This document shows, piece by piece, positions 40,214 to 51,661 of a stretch of 64,000 nt of DNA (positions within the stretch are counted from its first letter, which is position 1; every line of letters begins with the position of its first letter). The translations under genes and the position numbers were made by a program. The DNA lies in NCBI GenBank assembly GCA_025094145.1, contig JALLLS010000032.1:1-64000 (forward strand), read 5' to 3'. The notes below the pieces were generated by a model. It was not told the origin of the DNA. It searched no databases and saw only the letters and a list, made by a program, of their open reading frames with translations. This DNA is from Spinellus fusiger. Lineage: Eukaryota > Mucoromycota > Mucoromycetes > Mucorales > Phycomycetaceae.

Positions 40214-42862
40214 ATGAGCTCTGATATTCTTCGCTATACTTCTGCCGATGCTATTCATGACAGCTTTCATTATGTTCAAAGAGTATTTCATACTGGTAAA
40301 TAAATAAATAAACTCATATAAAAGGGAAAAGGGGAAAGAGAAAAAGAGAAAAGAGAGGTACATTGCAGAAATACAATGAGATTCACATGTTAGGCAAAAC
40401 TCATAAACTGGAATGGAGGAAAAAACAATTGAAACTGATGTACCAGATGCTCAGTGAACATGAAGCAGCCATCTGCGAGGCCATAGCAAAGGATATGGGA
40501 AGGCCTCCTGTAGAGACAAGTATCTATGAGATCAACAATGTTCTAGAAGAGTGTTTATATTTTATAGAGGTAATCTAATGAGAAGACTCGAGTGGCTAGG
40601 GTACTCCATCTACAAGGAAATCTCTTTCTCTTTCTCTGTGCTTATTTCTCTGTGCTTATTTCTCTTTCTTTATCTCTATCCATATAAGCATATGGAGAGA
40701 CTAGTAAAGGACCAGCCTATAAAAATGTCTCATTGGGTCGACACAATGAGTAGTGCAGTCATTCGTAAAGATCCATTGGGCGTTGTACTTATTATTGGTG
40801 AGTCATACACTCTAATGAAAGAATCTATTGGACTTACACTGTTAGGCAGCCTCTTGGAGTCTCCCCATCAATGTAAGTGTAGTAGTAGACGCTAGTTATC
40901 TGTTGACTCTTCCTTATTCTCTGTGCCATTAGCTATCTTTTATGCCTTTAGGTAAGCCAATGAATCACTATATATCCCTTTTGACTTTCTGTCTTGATCT
41001 TTATTCTGTTAGTGGGTGCCATTGCTGCTGGTAATTCAGCAATTATCAAGGTAAGAATCCTAATGTCCACAGAGACAGAAGAATCCTAATGTCCATACAA
41101 CAGCTTCCTGAACTCTCCATGCACACCTCAGCCTTGCTCACTGAGCTATTCTCTAAATACATGAACGATGAGTGCTATCGAGTAGTCAATGGTGGACAAG
41201 AAGAGACTCAGTTGCTATTAAGCTATCCATTCAACCATATTCTATTTACTGGTTCCAATGCAGTGGCCAAAACAGTCATGAGAACAGCTGCTGAGCACTT
41301 GACACCTGTTACCTTGGCATTAGGGGGGAAATCGTAAGTGACTCTAATGAAGTGTGTTTGGCCATGCCAACGTATTGCTTATTACTTACTACTTATTGAT
41401 TATTACTTACTACTTATTACCTGTTACTTACTATTAATTACTTACTACTTACTACTTATTACTTACTACTTACTACTTACTTCTAATTAATAATTTTACA
41501 AATAGACCTGTGGTCATAGCCGAGGATGCTGATATCCGTACATGTGCCAGTAGTATTGCATTTGGAAAATTCTTCAATGCAGGACAGGTACAGTTCATCC
41601 CCACCTTCCATCCCCACCCTTTTTCTTTTTTTTTTTAAAAAAAAAAAAACTTTCTGACAATGAATAGACCTGTTTTTCTCCTGATTATGTGCTGATTCCC
41701 AAGGTCCATGCTGATGCTTTTGTTCAGTCCATACGTACTGTGCTCTTGGAAAGATATACCTCCCATCCCATACAGAGCAAGGATTATGGCCGTATTGTGT
41801 CTGATAAGCATTTTGAGCGGGTGTCTGATATGCTCCTCACCCGAGAATCAGGGGATATTGTGGTGGGTGGGGAAATGGATCAGGATACCCGATACATAGC
41901 ACCTACCATTGTTCTGGATGTCAAGTTCACGGATAAAGTACTAATGCAAGATGAGATCATGGGCCCTGTTTTGCCTGTGATATTTTACTCTACATTGGAC
42001 GAAGCTATTTCTTTAGTGAATCGCAGGTATGGGGGAGTTTTTTTTTTTTTTTCTTGTGGGTGTGCATATGTGTGGGGGGAAATAAAAATATAATATAATA
42101 TAATATAAAATAATATAAAAGAGGGTAGTAGAGACACAGAATCACTCATTTATTTCCATGTATGGTATAGATCTTCTCTTGTTCTTTACATTTATGCAAA
42201 GAGTAAGGCTACCGTACGTCGAGGTAAGCTCTTTTAATTTCGCTATTTCGCTATTTCGCTATTTCTATAGTATAATTGCTCGTATAATTGCTATTACAAT
42301 GATTATTAGTAGTAGCAGTAGCAGAAATCTACTACAATAGAATCAAATATCAACCGTCTTCTTCCTTCCTTCTTTTCTTCTTCTGCCTCTGACTTCATGG
42401 ACTCGTGGACTCATGCATACTTATTCTTCCTTGAGATCGAAAGTATCTGATATTGAATTTAAACTCTATAGTCATCGAAAACACCCAATCAGGAGGCGTA
42501 TGTGTCAATGACTGTCGAGTGTATCCCAAAGGTAGGATGATGTCGAAGCACAGAAAGTAGCTCACACAGTAGAACATTCTCTCCTTTTTGGTGGCGTGGG
42601 TACATCCGGCATTGGAAGTTACCGTGGAGACCACAGTTTCCACACCTTCAGTCATCAAAGAACAGTCTTACTGTACCGGCGGAGCATGGACTGCCTACAG
42701 CAGCTCTTCTATCCTCCTTACTTTGCCAGAAAGTACTCGCTCCAACGAATGCTAGTCACAACTCCCTATCTCTTTGTCCTGTTAAAATCCTACAAAAGAC
42801 CCATTGCTTCTGTTGCCTTTTTATTAGCCATGGTTACGTACTTGTACAAGAAAAGACATTGA
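40214..42862 (+). CDS. Class-3 (fatty) aldehyde dehydrogenase-like, key residues altered
   Basis: ALDH3 family, normally NAD-dependent oxidation of long-chain aldehydes. Twelve exons keep frame: 40214-40295, 40394-40569, 40689-40797, 40850-40872, 40933-40951, 41013-41050, 41104-41333, 41506-41587, 41668-42026, 42171-42223, 42472-42531, 42558-42862 (511 aa). Family marks: VGAIAAGNSAIIK, FTGSNAVAKTVM, TLALGGKSPVV, GQTCFSPDYVL with the nucleophilic Cys, and FGGVGTSGIGSYRGDHSFHT. The general-base Glu of the usual LELGGK is Ala here (codon GCA), the oxyanion-hole Asn of the usual WNYP is Ser in the spliced model (WSLP), and the second Gly of GSxxxG is Ala. A C-terminal hydrophobic segment (PIASVAFLLAMVTYLY) ending KKRH resembles the membrane anchor of microsomal ALDH3A2. 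It may be a pseudoenzyme or a decaying gene. Confidence 0.85.
41380..41500. repeat. TTACTTACTACTTATT repeat inside an ALDH intron
   Basis: Loose tandem TACTTACTACTTATTACT units fill most of intron 7 (41334-41505) of the aldehyde dehydrogenase gene. Confidence 0.8.
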
Positions 42863-42925
42863 ATGACCTTGAATGACCTTGAATGACCTTGAATGACCCT
42901 AAATGGCCTTAAATGGCCTTAAATA
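42861..42925. repeat. 10-bp tandem repeat starting at the ALDH stop codon
   Basis: GAATGACCTT four times, then AAATGGCCTT twice. The first unit overlaps the TGA stop (42860-42862). The remaining 160 bp to the arginase start contains that gene's promoter, with ATAAATTTATGG at 43038 as the likeliest TATA-like element. Confidence 0.85.
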
Positions 42926-43088
42926 AAGACCTAATAAGGCAACTCTGCACTAGTGCTTCCATGTCTACTATGTGACTGCGACTCATTTTTCTCACGGTTT
43001 GATTGGAGGGGGACTGTGAACCCCTATCTCTTTAGCTATAAATTTATGGAGAAGGCTTTGCTGTTATTTTCTTACCTAGGATTATACA

Positions 43089-44154
43089 ATGGTTGACAGC
43101 AAATTCCTTTCTTCAAAGAGTGTCTCGGTAATTGGTGTGCCCTTTAGCGGTGGACAGCACAGAGGTGGTGTTGAGGATGGACCTCGTCGTTTGGTGGAGT
43201 TTGGACTTTTGAACCAAATCCAGGAGATGGGTTGGAACGTAGAGTATACAGAGAACGAAGACATTGAATCGCTTCGTCCCAAGGAAGATCCCGATACCAT
43301 GAATTTAAAGCAGCCTAAATATGTGTCCAATGTCACTCGTACTGTGGCCAGGCAGATTGAAGAGCAAGTCTCACAGAATAAGTTTGTGCTCACATTGGGT
43401 GGAGATCATTCTATTGCTCTGGCTACTGTCTCTGGTGTCTTTTCAGTGTATCCAGAAGCCTGTCTTATATGGGTAGATGCCCATGCTGTAAGTGATAGTT
43501 GTAGTAGTAGTAGAAGAAGAAGAACAGGGAAGAGACTCAATGTCGTTATGGGCTGTACCTAGGACATCAACACTCCTGGCTCCACAGAGTCTGGCAATAT
43601 CCACGGATGTCCTGTTAGCTTCCTGGCAGGCATTACTAATGATCATCCCGACTTTATGTGGGTGAAGCCTCTGCTCAACATCCAAAAGATAGTGTACATT
43701 GGACTGAGAGATGTGGATGAGGGAGAAAAGAAGATCCTGAAGGAATACAACATCAAGGCCTTTTCTATGCACCATGTGGACAGATATGGCATTGGACAGG
43801 TTGTTGAGATGGCATTGGACCATGTTAACCCCAACCGTGATCTTCCTATTCACTTGACATTTGATGTGGATGCCCTTGATCCTTCTGTAGCTCCCAGTAC
43901 TGTAAGTCAATGGAGACATGTAGTCTACTGTATACTCATCCGTGCAATGATGTATGCAGGGAACTCCTGTTCGTGGAGGTCTTACCTTTAGAGAGGGCCA
44001 CTACATCTGTGAAGCCTTGGCAGAGACAGGTCTTTTGGTGGCTGCCGATATTATGGAGGTGAATCCTGCCCTTGAGAATGAGACTGCTGTCTTTCAAACC
44101 GTGCAAGTGGGCTGTTCTCTTGCTCGCTGCTGTCTTGGAGAGTCTTTGCTTTAA
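43089..44154 (+). CDS. CAR1: Arginase
   Basis: Hydrolyses L-arginine to ornithine and urea, using a binuclear manganese centre, in arginine catabolism. Three exons, 43089-43487, 43563-43901 and 43960-44154, give 310 aa, the normal length. Manganese ligands are all present: His in GGDHSIALA, Asp-His-Asp in VDAHADINTP (formed exactly across the first splice), and the two Asp in FDVDALDPSVAP. The substrate loop follows as NTPGSTESGNIHGCPVSF, and the C-terminal GGLTFREGHYI and MEVNPALE blocks are standard. The distinguishing DAHADIN and trimer-type tail make arginase rather than agmatinase likely. With glutamine synthetase III nearby it belongs to nitrogen metabolism, but no co-regulation can be shown. 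Confidence 0.96.
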
Positions 44155-44530
44155 AAGAGGAGTCGCGTTTATTATTTTGTAAATAGAGAAGGATATGCAC
44201 TAGGTGTTTTTTATTTTATTATTATTTCTTGGTGATTTCCATAGGGTGTCTGTTATTTGAATACTGAAGTCCAAGGTCCCTTGGTGACACTTTGTTCAAT
44301 AAAGTTCCAATGACATTTCGATATAAATCCCAATGACATTTCGATAACTCTAATAACACTCTAAATACAATTACCAATAGAATCCCTTCATTGGCATGAC
44401 TATCACTTCCATGGCCCAATGAAAACACCTTACATCCCCTCCCTCTACCACATTTCATCCACTCACCGTCCACAATTTCTATTTTAGTCATTTAATTTTT
44501 GTCTTGTTTTTTCAGTCTCAATGCAGCACC
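44155..44530. other. Intergenic between arginase and L24
   Basis: Contains the direct repeat CCAATGACATTTCGATA (two copies around 44307-44347). A minus-strand ORF of 89 codons (44491-44222) begins 130 bp upstream of L24 in divergent orientation; it is unrecognised and not called as a gene. Confidence 0.5.
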
Positions 44531-44563
44531 CTCGGCCCGTGTCACACAACCGCCCTGTCCGGT
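44531..44563 (+). promoter_or_regulatory. GC-rich motif upstream of L24, shared with L26
   Basis: CTCGGCCCG at 44531-44539 and GTCCGGT at 44557-44563, 60-92 bp before the L24 ATG. The L26 upstream region has CTCGGTCCG and GTCCGG as well. In surroundings this AT-rich, the shared motif may be a ribosomal-protein gene element. Inference from two genes only. Confidence 0.4.
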
Positions 44564-44622
44564 GGTGATGTGAGTGGAAAGGGGACATCTCTTGCTCCTT
44601 CTTTTTTTTTTAAACATCTGCA

Positions 44623-45153
44623 ATGAAGTAAGCTTCATCATCATGCATCTTTTTGTGCTGACGATGGATGATAGACCGATGGCTAATTCTACATAGGCTC
44701 GAGATTTGCTCCTTCTCTGGTCACAAGATTTACCCCAGCAAGGGTAAGACCTACGTGCGTGTGGACAACAGAACCTTCCGCTTCATCAACGGCAAATCCG
44801 AGTCCTACTTCTTGCAGCGTCTCAACCCCCGCAAGATCAGATGGACTGTTATCTACCGTCGTTTGAACAAGAAGGGTATCACTGAGGAAATCGCCAAGAA
44901 GCGTTCCCGCCGTACCGTCAAGCACGAGCGTGCTGTGGCTGGTGTCTCTTGGGATGCCATCCGTGCCAAGCGTAACCAGAAGCCCGATGCCCGTGCTGCT
45001 GCTCGCCAGGCTGCTATTGCCAAGAGCAAGGATGCTAAGAAGGCTGCTGCTGCTGTCAAGAAGACCACCGCTGCCCAGACCACCCAGAATGTCAAGGTCA
45101 GCAAGCAGGGTGCCAAGGGATTCGCCCCCAAGGCTGCTGCTACTTCTCGTTAA
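44623..45153 (+). CDS. RPL24: 60S ribosomal protein L24 (eL24)
   Basis: Component of the large ribosomal subunit at the subunit interface. The first exon is only five bases (44623-44627, ATGAA), joined by a 69-bp intron to 44697-45153, giving 153 aa. Splicing produces the canonical start MKLEICSFSGHKIYPSKG, with KTYVRVDNRTFRFINGKSES and RKIRWTVIYRRLNKKG after it. The Ala/Lys-rich C-terminal extension (ARQAAIAKSKDAKKAAAAV) is normal for eukaryotic L24. The second of the usual CxxC pairs of archaeal L24e is absent, as in most eukaryotes. Codon use is notably GC-ended compared with neighbours, as expected for a highly expressed gene. Confidence 0.97.
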
Positions 45154-45336
45154 GCTATGCTATGAGAAGGTCGTTTGAAATAAAACAAAAACAAAAACAA
45201 AAAGTTCTATTAAAAATGTTATTGTAGATAAGATACATATAGATAAGAGTGCGTGAATGAATGAGTGTGTAGGAAGGTAGGAGAGGAATGGCTATATAGA
45301 TACGCCTTGTGTAGATATGCTTCATATGGATACGCT

Positions 45337-46463
45337 TCATGTCGACACACCTGCTGCCTTTCTGTTCTGTAGGCCATACTTGCCTATCCACCCTATAATA
45401 ATCACAAAGCCAATGGCACAGGCACCAAGATAGAACTGTGGGACCATTCTTCTTCCCATTGTCAGTAGTCCTCCCTTTGGTATATTCCGTTTGTTGACAA
45501 GGATAATGCATAAACATACTGTGCTCAAGAACAGTGTATAGACCAACCCCACTAATGCACAGAATTAAGACAGTTATATACACATATCTCTCTTTGATAG
45601 CTCACATCGAAATGAGCCACTTACCAATGAGTCCAACAGGGAATTCAATGGCCACACCTGCAAGAAGAAGTCCATAGCCAATAGAACCCAAGATCCACAG
45701 TGCAGTTGTTGACTTTGGCAATGGTCCATGAACTTGATTACGAAACACAAACAGCTGTGCCCATGTCATCCACATACCACCCACTGCATACATATAGTGT
45801 GCAATCTTATGCTCCCATAAATCCTCCATGTTCAAGTACATCTCATACAGAATAGGATACTGGGCCACTAATTCGGGATGATCTTCATTGAACATTTGTA
45901 TGGGGTGCTATGCTATAAGTAAAAGAGAACTCCTTTGTGAACTTACTTTGAAGAGGGCAGCTGCAGTATGAAGACCATGGCCTTGGACATAAATTCCTGC
46001 GCCTATCGCCCAGAAGGCCCAGCCAACACTCCGTTCACTTATGAATCCGCCTGGTCCCTCATAGACATAAGCACTCGTACTTGTGTTTATATTACTTACA
46101 GTAGCGTGGTTTTCCTCCTGAGGCTATGGCAGAAGCCTTTGTCATTATCAACAAGTTCAGTGGGAGAGTGATGATAGGGTCAAACAGTCTCCACAGTGTA
46201 TTGCCATTGAACCAAAAGGTTATCTGAGGCAGAGACGCGACGACAGGGATAATTGTCAAGAGAAGAGTGGAAAGTGCAGTAAGAAGCATGAGCCAAGCAA
46301 GTTGATGGTCAGTGGCATGCTGATCTCGGTAGGCACTTCTTAGTGGGAGGTGGTCTATTGGTTCTGTGGTAATATCGTCGTCATCGTCTTCTCTGAGTCC
46401 ATCCATAGCCCTTGGTGGTGTGGGTGAGTACATGAATGGAGAGACAGGATGATTTGAAGGCAT
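45337..46463 (-). CDS. Multi-pass membrane protein with conserved-looking His pairs, function unknown
   Basis: Four exons on the minus strand keep frame: 46463-46100, 46050-45947, 45907-45625, 45551-45337, giving 321 aa. I do not recognise the family. An N-terminal cytoplasmic-looking acidic part (REDDDDDITTEP) is followed by at least six hydrophobic segments, including AWLMLLTALSTLLLTIIPVV, ALWILGSIGYGLLLAGVAIE, VGLVYTLFLSTVCLCIILV and YLGACAIGFVIIIGWIG. Between the first segments and the middle lie polar motifs with paired histidines: VQGHGLHTAAALF and LWEHKIAHYMYAVGGMWMTW, which would sit at or in the membrane and could bind metal or haem. No signal peptide is obvious. It converges with L24 (gap about 180 bp). 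Confidence 0.75.
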
Positions 46464-47957
46464 AACACTAGAATAGAAGCAGAATAGAAGCAGAATAGAG
46501 TGTAGAGGGATTATCTATCGACACATGCCAAGCAAACAAGACTTGTTCAATGTCCGTCCCATTGTAAGTGACACTCGGATGACTGGGCTGAGGATTGGCT
46601 TGGTTTGAAGAGTAAAGAATCCTGCTTCAAGGGATATTTATTCACTATAGCTACTATACTCTTTTTCTTGTAACTAGGCAACAAGGTACAGAAAGGGGGT
46701 AGGGATTGTAGGTGAAGTGGAGAGTAAGATTCCCAATAGCAACATAAAATAATAGTAGTGATAACAATGATAACAATGATAACAATGATAACAATGATAA
46801 CAATGATAACAATGATAACAATGATAACAATGATAACAATGATAACAATGATAACAATAATAACAATATAACATATTCAATGACACAACTATTGAAGGTT
46901 ATCTGTTGCCTAGATCCATTTCCAGCTATCTTTCTTTAAATATAATAAACATCCCGATTTTGACCTTTTTTTTTTTATATATATAAAAAATAAATAGATA
47001 AAAAAAGATCAACGAATGACTATCCACACCAGGCCTGAATATTCAGTGGTCTTTTGGATAAAAGGAAATAGAGGTTTCTTTGATTGTAATTCTCTTGAAT
47101 CTGTATTTATTTCTATGTTTAATTATTATCAGTGCTATATAATTTCATTATTTTCTAAGATTGGCCTATACTTTTCTATATTTCTCGAGTTATCTCATAC
47201 ATAATGATTTATTCATGCTGAATAGCAACAACAGTACAATTACGTATTCCTATTATTTTAATCCTATAGAAATACTCTTATTATCTTGATCACGACCTCA
47301 CTAGAAAATAAGAAAAGGAACGAATATGACGCATTGTATCATGTACAAAGGAATGCTTCCTGAGATGCTTATCGACATTCAATGTCTAGAGTTCTATTTA
47401 GCAGTAATAGAAAACAATACATTTGATATTTCAAGTAAAAATGAAATATCAATGGATAGCAACTATAACTTCTTATTAGAACAGTCAAAAACAAAAGTAT
47501 AAAGGTCTTATCTATACCATATAAATACCATCATGATACCAATGTCTTTTAAAAGTACAAACAACTCAAAGAATAATAAATAAATAAAATATTCTATTAT
47601 AAACTCAATATTAGTGCAATTATTATTAATGGGTTGCCTTGTTCTTATTTTAGAGTACAAACTATTCTTCATCATAATATCTCTCTTACTGAATATTTAT
47701 CCTTACTAGGATAATTATGAGTAAAATAGGTGAGAACTGTCTGAAATAGACCAGATTCGACTAGATTACTATAGCTCATGCTTTTACGGTGCAACTCTAT
47801 ATCTATATCTATATCTATAATAAAGAAACAGATTCAACAGTAGGATGTATATTTCACTCCAAGTCTATGCATTATCTGACAGGATGTTTTTATTTCATCT
47901 TTTTTATTTCATTTTTCATAGTGTCAAAGAATAAAAGAAAAGTACAACCAGTATTTC
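46464..47957. other. AT-rich intergenic, no gene seen
   Basis: Apart from the 9-bp minisatellite at 46760-46858, only AT-rich sequence without credible ORFs. Poly-T/TA runs at 46964-46990 and a TATCTA run at 47800-47820. Confidence 0.6.
46760..46858. repeat. GATAACAAT 9-bp minisatellite, 11 copies
   Basis: Eleven nearly perfect head-to-tail copies. The Leu/Ser-rich and Tyr/His/Cys-rich minus-strand ORFs across it are repeat translations. Confidence 0.93.
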
Positions 47958-50354
47958 TTAAATATTGAAGAAGAGCTCGGTGTACTTGGGCAAAGGCCAC
48001 AGCTTATCAGAAACAATGCTCTCAAGTTGATCTGCCAAAGTACGAACAGTATTCATAACAGGAATCACCTTATCACCTGTAGCGCTAGCCAGGTGAATTG
48101 GATCACTGATACTATCTGTGTCTGCCAGTGTCTGCTTAAGTTCATTCGTGTTTTTCTGGAGGCTAGCCACCAAAGGAGTGAGTTCATTCAACAGAGTAAT
48201 CTCAGGAGAGGCTTCTACACCAATCTGCTTCATAGCAGCAGCAGACTCTGCCAAATCACGGCGGTATTGGTAAGCTGCAGGTAATATTTGCTGGACAGAC
48301 ATGGTCAGCAGTGTCTCGGCCTCAATGGTAACATCCTTGGTATACTTCTCGCTCAAGATATGGAAACGAGAGTGAAGTTCTGCATCAGAAAACACACCAA
48401 GACGTTTCAACATATCAGCATTAGAAGGTTTCAAAAGACGGCTAAAGGCCTCTGTACTCTTTGTAATGTTGGGAAGACCACGGCTGGCTGCTTCCTGTAA
48501 CCAGGCCTCAGAGTAATTATCACCTTCAAAGCGAATGGCCTTGGTCTTTTTGATGAATTCCCGAATGACCACCAATTGATCTTCAGTAGAGCACACGATC
48601 TTGTCACCCTTTTGTTTTCTTAGAGATGCATTCACTTCCTGGAGTGCAGAGGCCACTGAAGAGTTTAACAAGGCAACGGGGAAAGAAGGAGACTGTTTGG
48701 ATCCCACAGCACGGAACTCAAACTTATTGCCAGTGAATGCAAAGGGAGAGGTGCGGTTACGGTCTGTCAAGTCGCGGGCAATACTAGGAAGGGCTGCCAT
48801 CTTCAAATCCAATACAGTGCCTTCCACACGGACGTTCTTGATACTTCCCTCAGCACTTCGTCTTACAGGACGACCCTCCTCCACAGCATCCAATACTTCA
48901 CTCAAGTGACTTCCCAAGAACACAGAGATGATACCAGGAGGAGCTTCATGGGCACCCAAACGATGGTCATTGGAAGCTGATGCAATACCCGAGCGCAAAA
49001 GATCACCATGGTCCAACACTCCCTTGAGAATGGCCACCAAGAATAGTAAGAAACGGTAATTGGTTTCAGGGGTATGGGTAGGCTCCAAGAGATTGACACC
49101 GTGGTTGGTCGACATACTCCAGTTACAGTGCTTTCCAGATCCATTCACTCCCTTGAAGGGTTTCTCATGGAAGAGTACCTTGAGTTTGTGACGGTGAGCC
49201 ACGCGATGAAGGACATCCATGGTTAACAAGTTATGGTCTACAGCCAACATGGCCTCCTCAAAGATAGGTGCGACTTCAAACTGAGCAGGGGCTACTTCAT
49301 TGTGGCGGGTCTTGATAGGGACACCCAGCTTGGCCAGTTCAAATTCACATTCACTTATAGCAGCCAAGACACGCGTAGGAATTTTTCCAAAGTAGTGGTC
49401 TTCCAACTGCTGATGACGAGGAGGGAGGCCACCCACCAAAGTACGACCAGCAATCTTGAGATCAGGACGAAGTGTGTACAGAGCACGATCAATAAAGAAG
49501 AACTCTTGCTCAGTGCCCAATGTACTATAAACATATTTTGTACGGGGATTCTCTATAACAAAAGAAGAAGAAAAAAAGAAATGAATACACGTTATTCTAC
49601 ACACCCCATGCCTACCTTCATCATCAGCAGCCTCGATCAAATGCAGGAAATCCAGGGTGGCCTTGCTCACTACTTCAGAGGATCTTAATAAGACAGACTT
49701 CTCATCCAGGGCTTCTCCGTTATAAGAGATGAACACGGAAGGAATATAAAGAATAGTGGTGCCATGGGGACCCTCCTGGACAAACATAGGACTGCAAGTG
49801 AATAGAAAGGGGGTTAAATTTCCAATCTGCTAGGATGGACCCTATGTCTTTTACCTCTTGGTATCCCACACAGTGTAGCCGCGTGCCTCAAAAGTAGTGC
49901 GCATACCACCAGAAGGAAAAGAAGACGCATCAGGCTCAGACTGCAGCAACTGAGAACCAGAAAAGGTGTCAATGGCAGTGACCTCTTCAAATCCATTGGC
50001 ATAGTTGGATTTCAGAGTAAGGAAGGCATCGTGTTTTTCAGCTGTGGAGTCATTGAGAGGCTGGAACCAATGGGTAAAGTGGGTAGCTCCCTTGCCAATA
50101 GACCACACCTTGACAGCATGGGCAATGGCATCAGCAGTGACTTTATCCATACTGTAACCACCTTTGAGTTGCTGTGTGAAGCTTTTGAAGACGGGTTTAG
50201 GCAGCATAATGGACATTTCCTTGAGGGAGAATACATTCTGGCCAAAGACTTCTGATACAGATTGAACACGACCATCCTTGGTAGGCAGATTGATATTGCG
50301 GGATGCTCTAGTGACACTTTCCACTGCAGTGTTAAGACGTGCCTGATGTGCCAT
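47958..50354 (-). CDS. Glutamine synthetase, type III
   Basis: ATP-dependent formation of glutamine from glutamate and ammonium; the type III enzyme is a large dodecamer found in bacteria such as Bacteroides and in some protists and early fungi. Exons on the minus strand: 50354-49855, 49791-49616, 49552-47958, giving 756 aa, typical of type III and about twice the ordinary fungal type II enzyme. Type III signatures: [19 protein letters not shown] near the N-terminus, [10 protein letters not shown] (metal-binding Glu), [31 protein letters not shown], and [20 protein letters not shown]. The long C-terminal helical region with [11 protein letters not shown] is also family-specific. It diverges from the upstream intergenic repeats. 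No ordinary type II gene is in the window. Gene symbol in bacteria is glnN. Confidence 0.95.
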
Positions 50355-51396
50355 GATGAAATAAAGAAAAGAAGAAAAGAAGAAGAGATCAAGAAGTAGT
50401 GAAGAAGAGAGGATAAATATACTCAAGAGACAATCCCCGCCTGCCTACGCCTACTCATGCCTACTCATGCCTACTCATGCCTACTCATATTTGGCTTGTG
50501 TTCTCTATGGATTTGCTCAGGTCGCGGTCCTTTATTTCTTAAGCATGATGGTGCTAAACCACTTTTGTGCTTTTTCTTCTCTCATTATTTCTCTCTCGTT
50601 CTCTCGTTCTCTCGTTCTCTACACTTGAGGGGTCATGCAACACTGCTATCACGAGGAACTCCGATAAGGTAACAAATGGAAAGCCTATCTAAGTCTATTT
50701 TGATCCTATTGTCCATTCTGATATGACAAGGCTATTCATGATAAGATAACTTTTTCTTGGGTAAACACTAGAGATTCACACCACTCATTCTCATGTGGTG
50801 TTTTCAAGAATGTATTAGTGTTTATTCTTACTAGAGCCAATGAATAGAATTACAGGTAGTTTATCTACTCTATTTGTTCTATTTCAAAATGGGCGCATAA
50901 CATCATGGCACAAGCATCCTGATACTTAAAATACATCTATAGTAAGGGAATTACGGTTTTGTTTACGATGGCAATCGTATTTGGATCTGTGCTTGTACCT
51001 GTACTTGTACTTGTACCTGTACCTGTACCTGTATTAGACTTGAGATTGGGATTAGGATTAGGATTTACATTTATATCCATATTTGCATTATTTGCATTAT
51101 TTACATTTGCATTATTTACATTTGCATTATTTACATTTGCATTTGCATTTACATTTATATATCTATATCTATCTATATCTATATATATGTTTATATCCAT
51201 ATATGTTCTTGTACAACTATTAGGATCAGAATTAAGATACATTATTATTTATTATTAGAATCAATATACGTATACTTCTATTGGAATCTATATAAGCATC
51301 AGTAGCAATATCAAGAAGCTATCATTTACACTTACCATAACACATAACACATAACACATAACACATAACACATAACACATAACACATAACACATAG

Positions 51397-51431
<35 letters not shown>

Positions 51432-51661
51432 GGCCATACACTGAAATTAAAATAATCATCACTCCATAAACTAACAATTTCAAAAGTGTTAACTGTAATT
51501 CCTTTTTTTTTATATAAATATACATTCTTTGTTAACTGTAATTCCCAGTGGTATTTCTAAGTAGTATTTGGACTGTTTTCCATGTGACGTCGATTGAACG
51601 GAGGACGATAAGAAAAAGATGTCAAGCATAAACCGCGTCCAAAAAGAAAAAAGTCTTAACC
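50355..51661. other. Intergenic between divergent GSIII and Nup159 genes
   Basis: Promoter region of glutamine synthetase III (pyrimidine/purine asymmetric start) with CTACTCATGC repeated four times at 50449-50488. 50940-51260 consists of hexamer-like GTACCTGTACTT and TTTACATTTGCA repeats with spurious ORFs on both strands. No gene seen. Confidence 0.6.
51337..51431. repeat. CATAACA 7-bp repeat followed by (TAA)n
   Basis: About eight CATAACA units at 51337-51394, then TAATAA units at 51400-51431. The 7-bp unit is not a standard fungal telomere repeat. Confidence 0.88.

Noticed and set aside
44222..44491. 89-codon minus-strand ORF divergent from L24
   Set aside because: Contains a direct repeat and no recognisable domain; a small gene is possible but unsupported.
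46760..46858. Regular repeats considered as a CRISPR array
   Set aside because: Units are 9 bp with no spacers, and the genome is eukaryotic.
51337..51394. CATAACA array considered as an internal telomere repeat
   Set aside because: The unit is not TTAGGG-like in any rotation or strand, and the array is short.
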